The notes: generated by a model not told the origin, from the letters alone. DNA of 64,000 nt from Torymus aiolomorphi (GCA_036365515.1 CM070873.1:230035876-230099875), one strand, 5' to 3'; numbered from the stretch's first letter, positions 13,451-25,522 are shown. A program made the numbers and translations.

Positions 13451-14695
13451 ATGAACGATAAAAGCAGGAGCGTTGTATACTCCAGTAGCGTCCAGACCCC
13501 TTTCGACTTCACGAGGACCGATCAGGTGCGCAACTGGACTGAGGCCTCGGACACGGCGAAGCCGAGCGGCATGTCCGAGGTGGCCCTCGCCCTCCACAAG
13601 TCACAGCTCTTTCAGCCGGCCGTATTCTTCAGCCTCTTCGTGCCCAAGGCCAATAACGGCCTCGACGGCTACGTGGCCATACGCACCAACATCAGTTTCG
13701 ATCTGCGCGAGTACCATTACATCGCGATCAAGTGCCGCGGGCAGGGCATCAACTTCAAGTACCAGATGATACTGAGGCACAAAGGACAGGAGAAGGATGC
13801 CACGTTTTACGGGCAAATCTTTACGGTAACGAACATTATATGTTTGTTTCAAAGCGGATTCATATTATGACGTTATAACATGCATAGTAGCTATGCTGAC
13901 AAAAAATAAAATATAAAATTGTATTCTTTTATAGTTTACAGCAATATTCCGCTAAAATTTTCTTTAAAATTGGAATTCCTTCTAAGTGAAACTTACTTTC
14001 ATGTTTTTTGATTAATTATAAATTATTTGATACATATATGTACAGTCAAATATATAATCTCCATAATCTTATATTTATTTTACTATCATCATCAAATTCA
14101 ATAAAGATCGAAGATGTTGATGAGAATGGTTAAACCGCCATTTTTGTCATGAAATTCTCATAATTTTTAGTTAATTTAAAAAAAGTCAAATAATGTAAAT
14201 GTGAACTAGTATATTTATTTTTAATACACCAGAGTGCATATTTCGTATCATTATTCCATTAATTGTATTATTATATAGTAAAATGGCTAGAAAATATTTG
14301 CCTCAAGAAAGTCGTAGTGAAATTAATTATTAATTAAAATTCTCCTATATCTAAACATCTTTTAACGGTGCAGGGGATTTGCGCGCTCTGAAGCCGTTAA
14401 TATTGAGGGGCTTGCATAGACTACACAAAAAATATGAGATAATCGCTATCGACTAACTGAAATGGCCATTGTTTGTGATTTTCAGGTAACTGAAAAAGAA
14501 TTTGCAACAGTGAAACTACCATTAGAAGATTTCAAGCCCTACTAGCGGGGCTTGCCGCTGCCGACGGAAACGCATCCATTGGACTTATCAGCAATTACCA
14601 ACATGGGAATTAAAGTCGACAATGGTCCGTATCTGTCGGATAATCAGCCCGGAGTTTCGGCTTTGGAAATCGATTGGATTAAAGCCGTTAAATGA
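13451..14695 (+). CDS. CIA30-domain protein (complex I assembly family), with in-frame TAG
   Basis: CIA30/NDUFAF1 relatives assist assembly of mitochondrial respiratory complex I. Exon 1 runs from the first in-frame ATG at 13451 (possibly a few codons earlier) to 13825. Exon 2 is 14486-14695. The donor ACG|gtaacg and acceptor ttttcag|GTA leave the frame in phase 0. Exon 1 shows the galectin-like CIA30 fold pattern: PFDF near the start, NWTEASDT, GYVAIRTN, YHYIAIKCRGQG, and YGQIF at its end. Exon 2 continues with KLPLEDFKPY, then TAG at 14543-14545, then RGLPLPTETHPLDLS, the typical ITNMGI strand, and the conserved ending ALEIDWIKAVK. With the TAG read as sense the product would be 194 residues; without readthrough it stops at 144. 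It may be a fresh pseudogene, a sequencing error or a readthrough site. There is no clear mitochondrial presequence. Confidence 0.8.
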
Positions 14696-15470
<775 letters not shown>

Positions 15471-15654
15471 AAACCAAAAAATTTATTCAAAATAATTACG
15501 AAAATACCTTCAAATTAAAAAATTGAAAATAAACTTATAATTTGGAAAATATTAAAGTGTTTTTTGCTTATTACAAATACCTAAATAGGTTACTTACTTT
15601 TTAATAATGAAAGCTGTGCAAATCAAAAATAGATTTTAAGTTTTGCGGAATCTT

Positions 15655-16011
15655 TGTTCAAAAAGATCTTGAATTTTCATATGTGAACGTTTTGCGAGTT
15701 TGCTTATTCAAAAATTTAAATATGCCGCCGATCTGTGATTTGAATCTCCCGCGACTCGCCCACCGCCGGCACGAGTCTAGTTCGCGCATCGCCGCTAGGC
15801 GCCGTGCCTCTTCTTCGTCACAATTGCCAATCAATTAAGCCGATTCGAGGATATACATATAGGGGATTCAGAGCTGTGAGGACAGCAAATTTACGATGTT
15901 TCAGATACAACAGATCCAAGCCAAGGACAAATGCAGACACACCAGATTTACCTTCCCCTTACTAATCATTTTTCTTTCAGGATCACATCAAGAAGACGCA
16001 CCTCATACACT

Positions 16012-16085
<74 letters not shown>

Positions 16086-16620
16086 TTCACGCAAAAAGAG
16101 ACGCAGCGACGTTATGCTGGCGGCTGATATTCAGTGCGCCTCAAAACCGCAACGAATGCCTGACCGGACCGGCTGGCGGATGCGGCGTCTCCTTCTGGGT
16201 GAATCTTTTTCCTCTAAAACTTTCTGCCGCATATCACCTTTACCTACCTATATAAATTACTCATCTATTTTTTCTGTCTAATAAAGTCATTCTACGCGTC
16301 TCAACAACTAACTTAAGGTAAATGGGTTTTTACTCCTAGCGAGGTTTTTCCCCATTCTACACTTCACATAGTAGTCCAGCCATACAACCGTTTTTGCTGT
16401 ATAACTTCTGATAATGTGGAAATGCCCTCACAGGGTAACGCACAACTTCCTCTTTTTGATTTCCTTCTTTAAGGAGAGGTAACTGGAATCGCCCAGGCTC
16501 CTCCTACGTGGATTCATTTCTACGTAAGGGGCTCCTGGACGGTGATCCGGGCAGGCTGTACCTCACTAGTAGGGGGCGACGGAGGGGGTCCCCACCATCC
16601 CTTCTTTCTTTCTTTCTTTC
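15655..16620 (+). mobile_element. Coding-less derivative of the Jockey-like LINE (both ends kept)
   Basis: The left part (about 15670-15882) matches the 5' end of the LINE at 24828-30165 when that is read on the minus strand: shared landmarks include catatgtgaacgttttg, atgccgccga, gtgattYRaaYctcccgcg-like sequence, gcgcatcgccgctaggcgcc and caattaagcc. From 15889 on, caaatttacgatgtttcag starts the 3' UTR of the same LINE just after its ORF2 stop and runs to the shared (TTTC)n tail at about 16620. All of ORF1 and ORF2 is absent. It therefore has the head and tail of the parent but no protein, like a HAL1- or SINE-type passenger. An ORF crossing the CT run is an artefact. Confidence 0.82.
16014..16083. 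repeat. (CT)n expansion inside the LINE-derived 3' UTR
   Basis: About 70 bases of CT. The homologous spot in the full LINE copy (25362-25378, opposite strand) has only about 17 bases. Confidence 0.93.
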
Positions 16621-17097
16621 CTTGAGGACGATTGTGCGTGTGGTGTACGGTGTGATGTGGCTTGGGAGCTTATGGCTCACGGAAGCAGTCACCCGTGCAC
16701 ATTCTAATTTTCTCTTCATGCTCTTTCTCTTGTGATGTGTGAATTTCGTCTCTGATGGCCAATTTTCTACCAGGTTTTTTTTTTTTTAATGAAACAACAT
16801 TTATTTTTGAAACGACGTTTCGGACACTTTTTTCTGTGTCCCTCTTCAGGTACTATATTGAAATACAAAATAAAAATACATTTTTAATACAATATGTTGA
16901 ACATACCACTTAAAGTTAAAATGATTTTTTAAACAAATTATACAATTTCCTTTTACAAAATAAATAACGAAGTTAAACAATTCAATAGATCGAGAGAAAT
17001 CAACTTACATTTTGTTATTAAGTCAAGTAAGCGTACTTGCAGTAGACAATCCGCTTCGTCAATAGTTTTTTAATTGCGAATTTCGGTCCTTATATAC

Positions 17098-17137
17098 TGT
17101 GTGTGTGTGTGTGTGCGTGTGTGTGTGCGTGTGTGTG

Positions 17138-17172
<35 letters not shown>
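17098..17172. repeat. Compound (GT)n-(GA)n microsatellite
   Basis: GT repeats with GC interruptions pass directly into about 32 bases of GA. Confidence 0.9.
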
Positions 17173-17176
<4 letters not shown>

Positions 17177-17602
17177 TAAGTGTACAGAATAAAATAATAC
17201 AATAAATCGCCAAAGTTAAGATAAAATAAAAGAATGTCACAATTTAAATACTAATAGAAGATATCACAGTCAAAATAATACAAGTGTTTACAAGTGATAT
17301 CACAGTTGCAAAGTGTGATTACAGTCAGAGTTATATAATAATAATACTGAATACAGTAAGTCATAGAGGCGAGCACCGTAATAAAAACACAATATTAGCA
17401 ATAAAACATTTGGAATACCTATCAGTCAAGAATATTAAAACTATAAAAACATTAAAACTCATACATTCATCCAGTACATTCGTTCGCCCAGACATACTTA
17501 TAAATTACAGTCATACAACTAACCTAAGAGTACGGACAAAACGAATAAATAGTGTATATGGGACAGCATAAGAATACATATATCTGTCCCTTTCAAGGTG
17601 AC

Positions 17603-18055
17603 CTATTCTAGGTCAGATATGTGCCTCTTTACTGCACGCTTGAACCAACTGAGAGATGGTAGATTACGAATCTCAGTGGGTAGGGAGTTCCATAAATGCG
17701 CTCCTCGCACCTGGAACGATTTAATTCCATACGACTTGCGCATCAGAGGGGGCTCAAGTTCTTTTATCGCTCCTCTCACATTACCTCTGGGCACATATCT
17801 AGTAAAGAGGCCTACTAGACAGTCCGGAACGTTCATTCGCACGATTTTGTACATCAGTACAGCCATAAAATATTGCCTCCTCGAATCAGTGCGTAGCCAG
17901 CCCAATGAGGTTCTGTGAGGAGTGATGTGATCATCCCTCCTAAGTCCCACTACGTACCTCACACCTGAATTCTGCAGGACCTGCAGTCGGATCCTCAACT
18001 CCTGAGAGGCGTTCAACAATATGACAGAACAATAATCCAGATGAGGGAAAAGCAA
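17603..18055 (-). pseudogene. C-terminal part of the same LINE ORF2, out of frame
   Basis: This 150-codon frame continues the ORF2 above in another frame: FPHLDYCSVILLNAS, LGWLRTDSRRQYF and the family-typical end AHLWNSLPTEIRNLPS...FKRAVKRHI. A one- or two-base lesion just upstream explains the shift, since the frame is open back through a conserved-looking LVEALL stretch. Confidence 0.82.
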
Positions 18056-18059
18056 TGCC

Positions 18060-19355
18060 TCAACAAGCCGTTTGCGGAGTCTCGGTAGTGTACTTTCTGA
18101 AAAATCTTAGATGGTACATGATCCTGTTGCATTTTTTAGTTATTTTATCGACATGACTTTTCCAGGTTAGCCTGGAATCTAGTACTACACCGAGACTCTC
18201 AACAGAATCTGAAAAGGGAACCTTCGTACCACAGCCCATGTCAATGCAGAGCGAGGAATCGCTTTTAACGCTATTGATGTATCGATTGTTACCGAAAACA
18301 ATCGCTTTCGTCTTACCTGCATTGAGTTTGAGTGAGGCACGAGTAGCCCATTCCGATACTGTCCTTGCAGCCCGCTGAATCAGTGCCACCCCCTCCTCCA
18401 GTCCATCGCGTCTAATCTGGCAATAAACTTGCAGGCCATCTGCATATAATAAATGTTGAACACCCAACGGACCGAGTTCACCCGCCAGGTCATTGATATA
18501 GAGGCAAAACAATAAGGGTCCTAGTACTGACCCCTGTGGAACTCCTAAGTTTATGCTAAGCCATGAAGACTCACCGGAAAATTTAGAGGATACGCGTTGC
18601 ATCCTGCCTTCAAAGTAGGAGTTGATCCACAAGAGGGCAGCCCTAGAGAACCCCATCAATCTTAACTTCTCGAGAAGTCGGGAAGGTAGGATGGTATCGA
18701 ATGCCTTACTAAAATCAAATAGCAGAAGAATTGTCATCAGCTTTTTGTTCATGCCTGTTCTTATGTCGTCTGTTAGTTTAAGTAAGGCCGTTTGCGTGGA
18801 GTTAAATCGTCGAAAGCCAGTTTGTTTTGGGTCGAGTATTTTAAATGTCTCAAGATGCTCTATCAGTTGTGAATGTGCAATCTTCTCCAGCACCTTTGAG
18901 AGAAAGCACAGCAAGGCGATAGGTCGAAAGTCTGAAGGAGATGAAGGTGCCTTGCTTTTCTTCAGAGGAACAATGTTTGCTCTCTTCCACAGGGCTGGGA
19001 AGACATTAATGGTCAAAGAGGAGTTGAACAGCTTAACCAAGAAGTTGCCGATGACTGGCAGTGCTTTGACAATGACGCTTTGCGGAATGCTATCCGCTCC
19101 GCGTGCCTGTGATGAGAAGTGAGATATCGCAATGACTACATCGTTAAAAGTTATGGGTTTAAATGAAAAACCCTCTGAATTACCCAATGAGATAATTCTA
19201 CGACGAATCTCACTGTCATCTCGCGGAGAGACCGACACGCCGGCAAAGTGACTGTTAAGCTCATCTGGTGAAAATCCGTTCAGATCCTCAGTATGCTTGG
19301 GTAAGAGCCCCAGGCCACGCAACTCTTTCCAAACATTACCATCTGATAGGGCTGA
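18060..19355 (-). pseudogene. Reverse transcriptase fragment of CR1/L2-like LINE
   Basis: The 420-codon frame stops at 18060 and its open frame runs up to the truncation. In order it shows DFRPIALLCFLSKVLEKI (RT box 1-2), QTGFRRFNSTQTALLKL, LLFDFSKAFDTI (box A), LGVPQGSVLGPLLF (box B) and LLYADGLQVY (box C). Box C should read YADD; the second aspartate is glycine (GGC). The thumb-like ending SLGVVLDSRLTWKSHV follows. A frameshift near 18090-18100 separates it from the next piece. The endonuclease domain is missing because of 5' truncation. It is certainly inactive. Confidence 0.85.
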
Positions 19356-19372
19356 GAGAGAGAGAGAGAGAG

Positions 19373-20007
19373 TAAATATGGATACGACAGAGGTAGGGCG
19401 AAGTAATAGTGGAAATCATATCAATGACGATATTTATCAACATATATAGTCTAAATAGATGTTATATGTTCCACCAAATGTGTTTTCCTGATATGACAGT
19501 TCGAATTTACAAAGTTTGTGTATGTATCACGAAGTTGAAATTTTACAATGTGTATATTATGCATAAGCTAAAATTTCACAGTTGTTTATTACCGTATTGT
19601 ATTCTTTCGCTAATTTATTAATCTCAAACTGTTTATTTATATAATTTTTTTATTTATGTATAAAAAGTGCTTCTGAAAAAGTCTCCTTTCATTATTTGTT
19701 TCTGTGTCTATATTATTTATTTACGAGTTCTCACTTGTAACAGCAGCAATAACAGTATTTTAAAAAAACTACTGTTAATACATTCGCACTTAGGTGCCTT
19801 AAACTAATGGGGAGGGGGAACCAATAAAACTCATTATTTTTCTAAAATAATTCTTTTCTCAACAAATAATGTAAATAATCTCTTTAAATTTTAACACAAT
19901 ATTGTTCTCAATAAGTGAAGTGTTTAAATTTTGAGTTGAAAGATCAAATATTTTCTTTGAAAATGCTATTCGAAATTAGAATTCAGTGAAGCTAATGCCT
20001 GTTATAG
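19373..20007. other. AT-rich spacer between mobile elements
   Basis: No gene or element end was recognised apart from the border of the inverted repeat that starts at about 20008. Confidence 0.35.
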
Positions 20008-20156
20008 ATCTTTTATATGTAAGTAAATGCAGCTAATGTGTATTGCAGGCAAAAATTTTGTCGCAAGTGTCCTTTTTTAGTTAAAGGCCCGCATAAAAAA
20101 ATTGTTAAAAAATACGGAAAACAATAAGTCAATGTCTTATTGTAGTTAAAGAAATT

Positions 20157-20290
20157 TATCAAAGGTGTTTCGTCCAGGCTACTAGATTGGACTCATCAGT
20201 GATGATCTAGTAGCCCTCATCAGACACCTACCGCAGAATGGTAGCGGTCAAAGGTTTATAGACACAGCCAACTTTTTCCCAAGTGGAAAA
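20157..20290. repeat. Left copy of a small hairpin module within the arm
   Basis: It starts tcaaaggtgtttcgtcc and contains the stem ggctactagat...atctagtagcc. The intact right-hand counterpart is at 23053-23197. Here the distal end reads gggaggctcc in place of the terminal repeat, so this copy is damaged at its inner side. Confidence 0.6.
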
Positions 20291-20357
20291 GGGAGGCTCC
20301 ATCTATCGGTGTATTTTTCACACAAACACCGCATCAAGTTAGAATTTAGTGAAGACT

Positions 20358-20461
20358 CCGTGTTCACCAGCTCCTGGTGCGCCGCTCGCAGCTCGTTATT
20401 ATTCACCGTCCGTGTCCACCAGCTCCTGGTGTGTCGCTCGCAGCTTGTTATTATCACAGAA
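20358..20461 (+). repeat. Tandem duplication, 52-bp unit
   Basis: Two near-identical units begin with CCGTGT at 20358 and 20410. Each contains the stem caccagctcctggtg and then a cgctcgcagc word and a gttattat word. A few substitutions separate the copies. Confidence 0.8.
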
Positions 20462-20569
20462 TCACAGATAATAATAGGCCTAAGTATATTTGCTATCTTG
20501 TTGACGTCGCGTGCTGTGTCCAAAGCAAGTCTAATTGCTTTCCATAACCCGGGTTGCTCGCACTACTCG

Positions 20570-20571
20570 TG

Positions 20572-20604
<33 letters not shown>

Positions 20605-20620
20605 CTCTCTCTCTCTCGCT
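20570..20620. repeat. CT-rich microsatellite
   Basis: CT repeats with one TAT interruption and ending in CGCTCTC; it lies within the core of the inverted-repeat element. Confidence 0.85.
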
Positions 20621-23052
20621 CTCCTACTCGGCTGGCTGAGGGATCCTTCCGCGTCGTCTGTACTTATATAATGAGATGGGGAAAGAGGAAAATGACGGAA
20701 GAATAATTTTCCAGCATAACTCCAATATAGAATCAAGTTGAGTTCGCGCAAACAAAAAACAAATTATAGTTTTCGATAAATAAAAAATTCACATAAAGCT
20801 ATAGTCAACGTTGTTTATACAATTTACTATTACCCTATATTTTCTAAATGAGATTAATTTATTATGAAAATTCAAAATTATACAGACATAATTAATTTAA
20901 CATTTTTAAAAATGTTTACAATATTGTTTTCGGAAAAGGAATATAACAGATTTATTTTATGGGCTTTATCTCTCAAACTAATACGTAAATTTTAATAGAT
21001 AAAAGATATATAATTATGAAGGAAGGTTATTTTCTGAAAACTATCGACTCGGGTTCAAAAATCCCTTTCATATTAAGTTGTACTAAAGTGGTATTTTATA
21101 AATTTTGTATATTGATGCAAATAACGAGTATATAAATCTTACTTATTTAATATTTTCACTATTATTAGCTTTATTATGAAAGCTTTTTTTCTCACAATGA
21201 TTCTTATAGTTCATAAATTTTTGTTTTTAGTTTTACAAGATGTGTAGTAATGATGGGTTATTAATTCAAGAGGTTTATAGTGATAATTTTACCAAATCCA
21301 AGTGTTAAGAATAATATAATAATGATTGGCTCATGGTGAGGGGTGCTAAATGTTTCAGAGGAGTCATCTGTTCTGTGAATATTACAGTGCATGAAGCCAT
21401 AATATTAATTACTGTAAATGCTAATTTTTGAATTTCATATATGTTTTGTGTGTTGTAATAAGTTGATAAGTGACAGATGCTTGGCTGTTTTTTGTTTTTT
21501 TTTTTCATAACACTGCTAGTAAAAGCTATGATATTTATTTAAAATAAAAATATTGCTCTGAGAGCCTTAGTGTAAGAAGCATTCGTCTACTTCAAGAAAT
21601 TTAGTCGATATATCAGTGCTGACTCTTAAGGTGTTGTACATATTTAAAATTACTCATAAAACTATATTAAAAATCCACATGATGCGTTAACTGGCTTTAA
21701 ATTTTTACACGTAACTTTCTTATAAATTTTTCGCTTAGTCCTTTAAAAAGTTGTGAAATCCACAAGTATCATTCTACAAAAGTCATAACTTAAGCAAATA
21801 TAGATTTTTGTTATTCTTTGCAAATTTTATAATCTATTTATAAAAATCAAAAGTTCGTACAAAGCTTACATGGTAAAAAAATTACTGTTACTATCTCTCT
21901 CTTAACAACTGAAAAATATTTTTTAATAAGAATATAAATATTTTTTTCAAACAATCAAAATATCCTTCAAAAACATAATGTTTAAACTAATTAGAGACGT
22001 AAAAGCTAGAGGACTGGGTGATATTTTCTTTATATATCTTTATTTTTATTGTCTGATTTTCTTTTATAGAGACTTATATTTATTGAATTATTTTTTTATA
22101 TTTTTGTATTTTATTTTGATTTTGTTTTAAGTGCATTTGATTGTGAATAACAATACTACGATTTAATAATGTTATTAATAAAATACTATAATAAACTCTC
22201 ATAACGTTTTCACACTATGTAATTATTAAAACAATCAGTAAAACAAATAATATTTGTTAATAAAACTTTCTACTAAAGTATAAAATAAGACAAGTATAAG
22301 TTTTCTCTCTACAATCTATAGAATAATACAAAAAGTTATTTACCGTATTTGAAGTATGTTGTGAATATAAAACTTTCTATGAAAATATAAAATAAGGCAA
22401 GTATAGAAGTTTTTTCTGTATAATCTATAAAATAATAATATTTATGATTTTGACTTCTTTGAGTCATTATGTATGCTGAACAAATTATATGTAAATAAGA
22501 ACATTCAAATTGTTCACCGCAAATTAAACAAACGAAAGTTGTGAAATCAATTATCGATAGGTCAAGTAATGCAAACAACTCTCTGAAATAACTGTATGAC
22601 TGTTCTCAAAAATGTCTTTAAATTTGTTCATCCTTCTATACAAATTAAACACAAGAAAGACACACAGCACAGAGTACATCACAACTGCACTTGATCGTTG
22701 ATTTCTTTTACACGCTGTCCTTCTTGATCCTAATATTTTCTTCTTCACTATCTAGAAAACTATTTCATAATTATTTAACAATCTTGATAGTTGAGGACAG
22801 CTGTAAACTTAATGCACGTCTTTATTTTCTTTTTTATGTTTGATTGTCTGTATAAACTTCAGTTTACTTCTTTGGTCCATATACATTTCAAATGTACAAT
22901 CTTATGAAATAAAAAAAAAATACATACACAAAGTATCTATTCAAAAAATAATTGATGTTTGTCGAAAAATATTTTGAGTATTTGAATGATGCAAAAGTAT
23001 TTTATTGCTTTCAGAATTATTCAAATACACAAAATAATTTGAATAATAAATA

Positions 23053-23197
23053 ATCAAAGGTGTTTCGTCCCCTTTTCCACTTAGGAAAAAGGTGGCTGTG
23101 TCTATAAACCTTTGGCCGCTACCATTCTGCGGTAGGTGTCTGATGAGGGCTACTAGATCATGAGTCCAATCTAGTAGCCTAGACGAAACACCTTTGA
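23053..23197. mobile_element. Small foldback module with AAAGGTGTTTCGTC ends
   Basis: The left end tcaaaggtgtttcgtcc is mirrored by agacgaaacacctttga at the right. An inner stem ggctactagat/atctagtagcc makes a second hairpin. It may be a separate MITE carried by the larger inverted repeat. Confidence 0.55.
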
Positions 23198-23212
23198 TAA
23201 ATTTCTTTGACT

Positions 23213-23993
23213 TGTAACGGGGCAGGCGTCGCACAATTATTCGCTTCTTCTAAGCGGATTTGCCGATCAACGGCGCAACAATGCAGTGGGGCGCGAGCAC
23301 TTGCTCGTGCCAACCCTCGGCGAAATCTCCTCCTTCTAGCCTGCGCGCCGTCGCTTGCCGTCGGCTGCCTTCCTCGGCAGCCGTACCTGCCGGCGTTACA
23401 ACGCGCGACTTCGCTGTCGCGCTCTCTCTCTCGTGCGTGCTTCCTCAGCTGCTCAGATACGCGCGAGTATTACGTACTCGCGCCCGCGGAGGCCGGTGGT
23501 ATTCTATGCCGCCGCACCACCGACTAGGAAAAGGGATCCGGGAATACGCGCCAAATAATGTACGAACGCGTATGAAAAATAAAAGAAGTTTATTGCCCCT
23601 CGGGCGTAAGGATTAATATACAAGCGGCGCGTACGCAGTGTACGCGCCGATTCGGGTGGTGCGCCCGCGTCCGCTGTGTACGTGTGTGCACGGTCGCACA
23701 CGCGTACGCTTAGAAGCGGCTCGAGCCGATGTCGGCCGATCGCCGCGCACGATCGGCTCTCGCGCGCGCGTCGGTAGCCTCGCTCGCTCGCGCGGGGCTC
23801 GCTCTCCGGACGCACGTCGTCCGCAGGAAGAGCGCGCGTTCGCCTGGCCAGGACTTACCTCGCGTCGGCTATGCTGATGTAGAGTCCGGCCGAGCGGCGT
23901 AGATCGCCGCGCGCGTCGTGTCTCTCTCTCTCTCTCTCTCTCTCTCCTTCTTGAGCGATTCGGCCGTAGCCGGGGATCGGCCGCACTGCTGGC

Positions 23994-24049
<56 letters not shown>

Positions 24050-24395
24050 CTCTCTCCTCCCGTTCCCCTGCTGCACTGCTTCTCTGCTGCACCACTGCAC
24101 GGCTCGCTCTCTCTCGTACACACTCCGCGCTGAACACTGGTGCACTTCTCTCTCTCTCTCTCTCTCCAGTATACGAAGCACGGGCACGGGCTGTAGCCAA
24201 AGCGATACTGCCTGCCTGCTTCTCCGTCGGCACGCGCAATCATCTCTCGGCCTTGCCCTTCGCGTAAGGTTGAGAGATGTTTACATTTACCGTGTTTGCG
24301 CGTGCCCTCGCGGTGTGCTGAGACTCGCCTCGAGTCTCATCAGCGCACACCGATATACACACACATGCGCGCACGCACACGAGCCGTCCGTTACA
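23213..24395. mobile_element. Solo LTR (Gypsy-like), 1183 bp, with GACT target duplication
   Basis: It begins TGTAACGG and ends CCGTTACA, the inverted TG...CA ends of an LTR, and is flanked on both sides by GACT (23209-23212 and 24396-24399). The homologous uninterrupted site in the left arm (20146-20149 region, read inversely) shows a single such tetranucleotide. It is far more GC-rich than its surroundings. An AATAAA signal lies at about 23578. It contains CT runs at 23921-23946, 23996-24045 and 24147-24166. No retroelement gene or second LTR is present, so it is a recombination remnant. A 4-bp duplication and TGTAAC start suit Gypsy-type elements. Confidence 0.78.
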
Positions 24396-24544
24396 GACTA
24401 CAATAAGACATTGACTTATTGTTTTTCGTATTTTTTGACAATTTTTTTATTCGGGCCTTTAACTAAAAAAGGACACTTGCGAAAAAATTTTTGTCTGCAA
24501 TACACATTAGCTGCATTTACTTACATATAAAAGCTATTCGAAAT

Positions 24545-24827
24545 TATTAAAAAAAATGTTGTACCTCAAATATCTTTGGGTCGTGATGATTGAATTCTTT
24601 GGACAACAAACTTGGTTCAAAGATATAAAAAAGTTATATCTGTGCCAAATTTCAGGGCGATTGATTAATTTATACTCCTGTTATTGTATGATAACTAAAA
24701 AGCTATTTTTTCTAAAATGATTTTTTTTTTCAAAAACAAATAGAGATAATTCAATATATAATACAATAAGTGTAATAAGTATCTAAAATTTTGGGTCAAT
24801 AAATCAAATATTTTTTATTATACTAAA
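24545..24827. other. AT-rich flank between inverted-repeat element and LINE
   Basis: It contains words resembling the dispersed AT-rich repeat (tacctcaaatatcttt, caaacttggttcaaagatat), probably an inverted, diverged piece of it. There is no gene. Confidence 0.3.
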
Positions 24828-24849
24828 GAAAGAAAGAAAGAAGGGATGG

Positions 24850-25522
24850 TGGGGGCCCCCTCCGTCGCTCCCTACCAGTGAGGTACAGCCTTCCCGGATC
24901 ACCGTCCAGGAGTCCCTTACGTAGAAATGAATCCACGTAGGAGGAGCCTGGGCGATTCCAGTTACCTCTCCTTAAAGAAGGAAATCAAAAAGAGGAAGTT
25001 GTGCGTTACCCTGTGAGGGCATTTCCACACTATCAGAAGTTATAGAGCAAAAACGGTTGTATGGCTGGACTACTATGTGGAGTGTAGAATGGGGAAAAAC
25101 CTCGCTAGGAGTAAAAACCCATTTATCTTAAGTTAGTTGTTGAGACGCGTAGAATGACTTTATTAGACAGAAAAAATAGATGAGTAATTTATATAGGTAG
25201 GTAAAGGTGATATGCGGCAGAAAGTTTTAGAGGAAAGAGATTCACCCAGAGGGAGACGCCGCATCCGCCAGCCGGTCCGGTCAGACATTCGTTGCGGTTT
25301 TGAGGCGCACTGAATATCAGCCGCCAGCATAACGTCGCTGCGTCTCTTTTTACGTGAAAGGAGAGAGAGAGAGAGAGTTTAGTGTATGAGGTGCGTCTTC
25401 TTGATGTGATCCTGAAAGAAAAAGTATTAGTAAGGGGAAGGTAAATCTGGTGTGTCTGCATTTGTCCTTGGCTTGGATCTGTTGTATCTGAAACATCGTA
25501 AATTTGCGTTATTTACTAGGAT
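24850..25522 (-). other. LINE 3' UTR
   Basis: Highly similar to 15889-16600 on the other strand. It contains (GA)n of about 17 bases at 25362-25378 and ends in the (TTTC)n tail. No poly(A) tail is present, so the tail type is a short tandem repeat. Confidence 0.8.

Larger units (their letters stand above)
16776..19355 (-). mobile_element. 5'-truncated CR1/L2-like LINE
   Basis: A minus-strand non-LTR element, cut at the 5' side by a short (GA)n run at about 19352-19372. It holds two broken pieces of the reverse-transcriptase ORF and a 3' region. The 3' region is taken to end at the poly-T (poly-A on its own strand) at 16776-16788, preceded by a hairpin ggacac...gtgtcc and a palindromic gaaacgacgtttc at 16818-16830. 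Assigning 16776-17602 to the same element is inference; only 17603-19355 is proved by coding homology. Confidence 0.65.
20008..24535. mobile_element. Long inverted-repeat element interrupted by a solo LTR
   Basis: The left arm (20008-20290) is matched in inverse orientation by two right-hand blocks, 24535-24396 and 23212-23070, which become contiguous when the LTR at 23213-24395 is subtracted. Shared landmarks are atgtaagtaaatgcagctaatg, gtgtccttttttagttaaaggcccg, caataagtcaatgtcttattg, caaaggtgtttcgtc and acacctaccgcagaatggtagcgg. The arms are about 285 bp each and highly similar. The core (20291-23069) is AT-rich without a convincing transposase ORF. It looks like a non-autonomous DNA element with long terminal inverted repeats. 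Superfamily and target duplication were not determined. Confidence 0.7.

Noticed and set aside
17598..17918. 106-codon plus-strand frame with start codon
   Set aside because: It is the shadow of the LINE ORF2 C-terminus on the minus strand.
23613..24243. Long Arg/Glu-rich minus-strand frames of 110-208 codons
   Set aside because: They lie wholly within the solo LTR and are driven by GC-rich sequence and CT runs; several overlapping frames are open at once.
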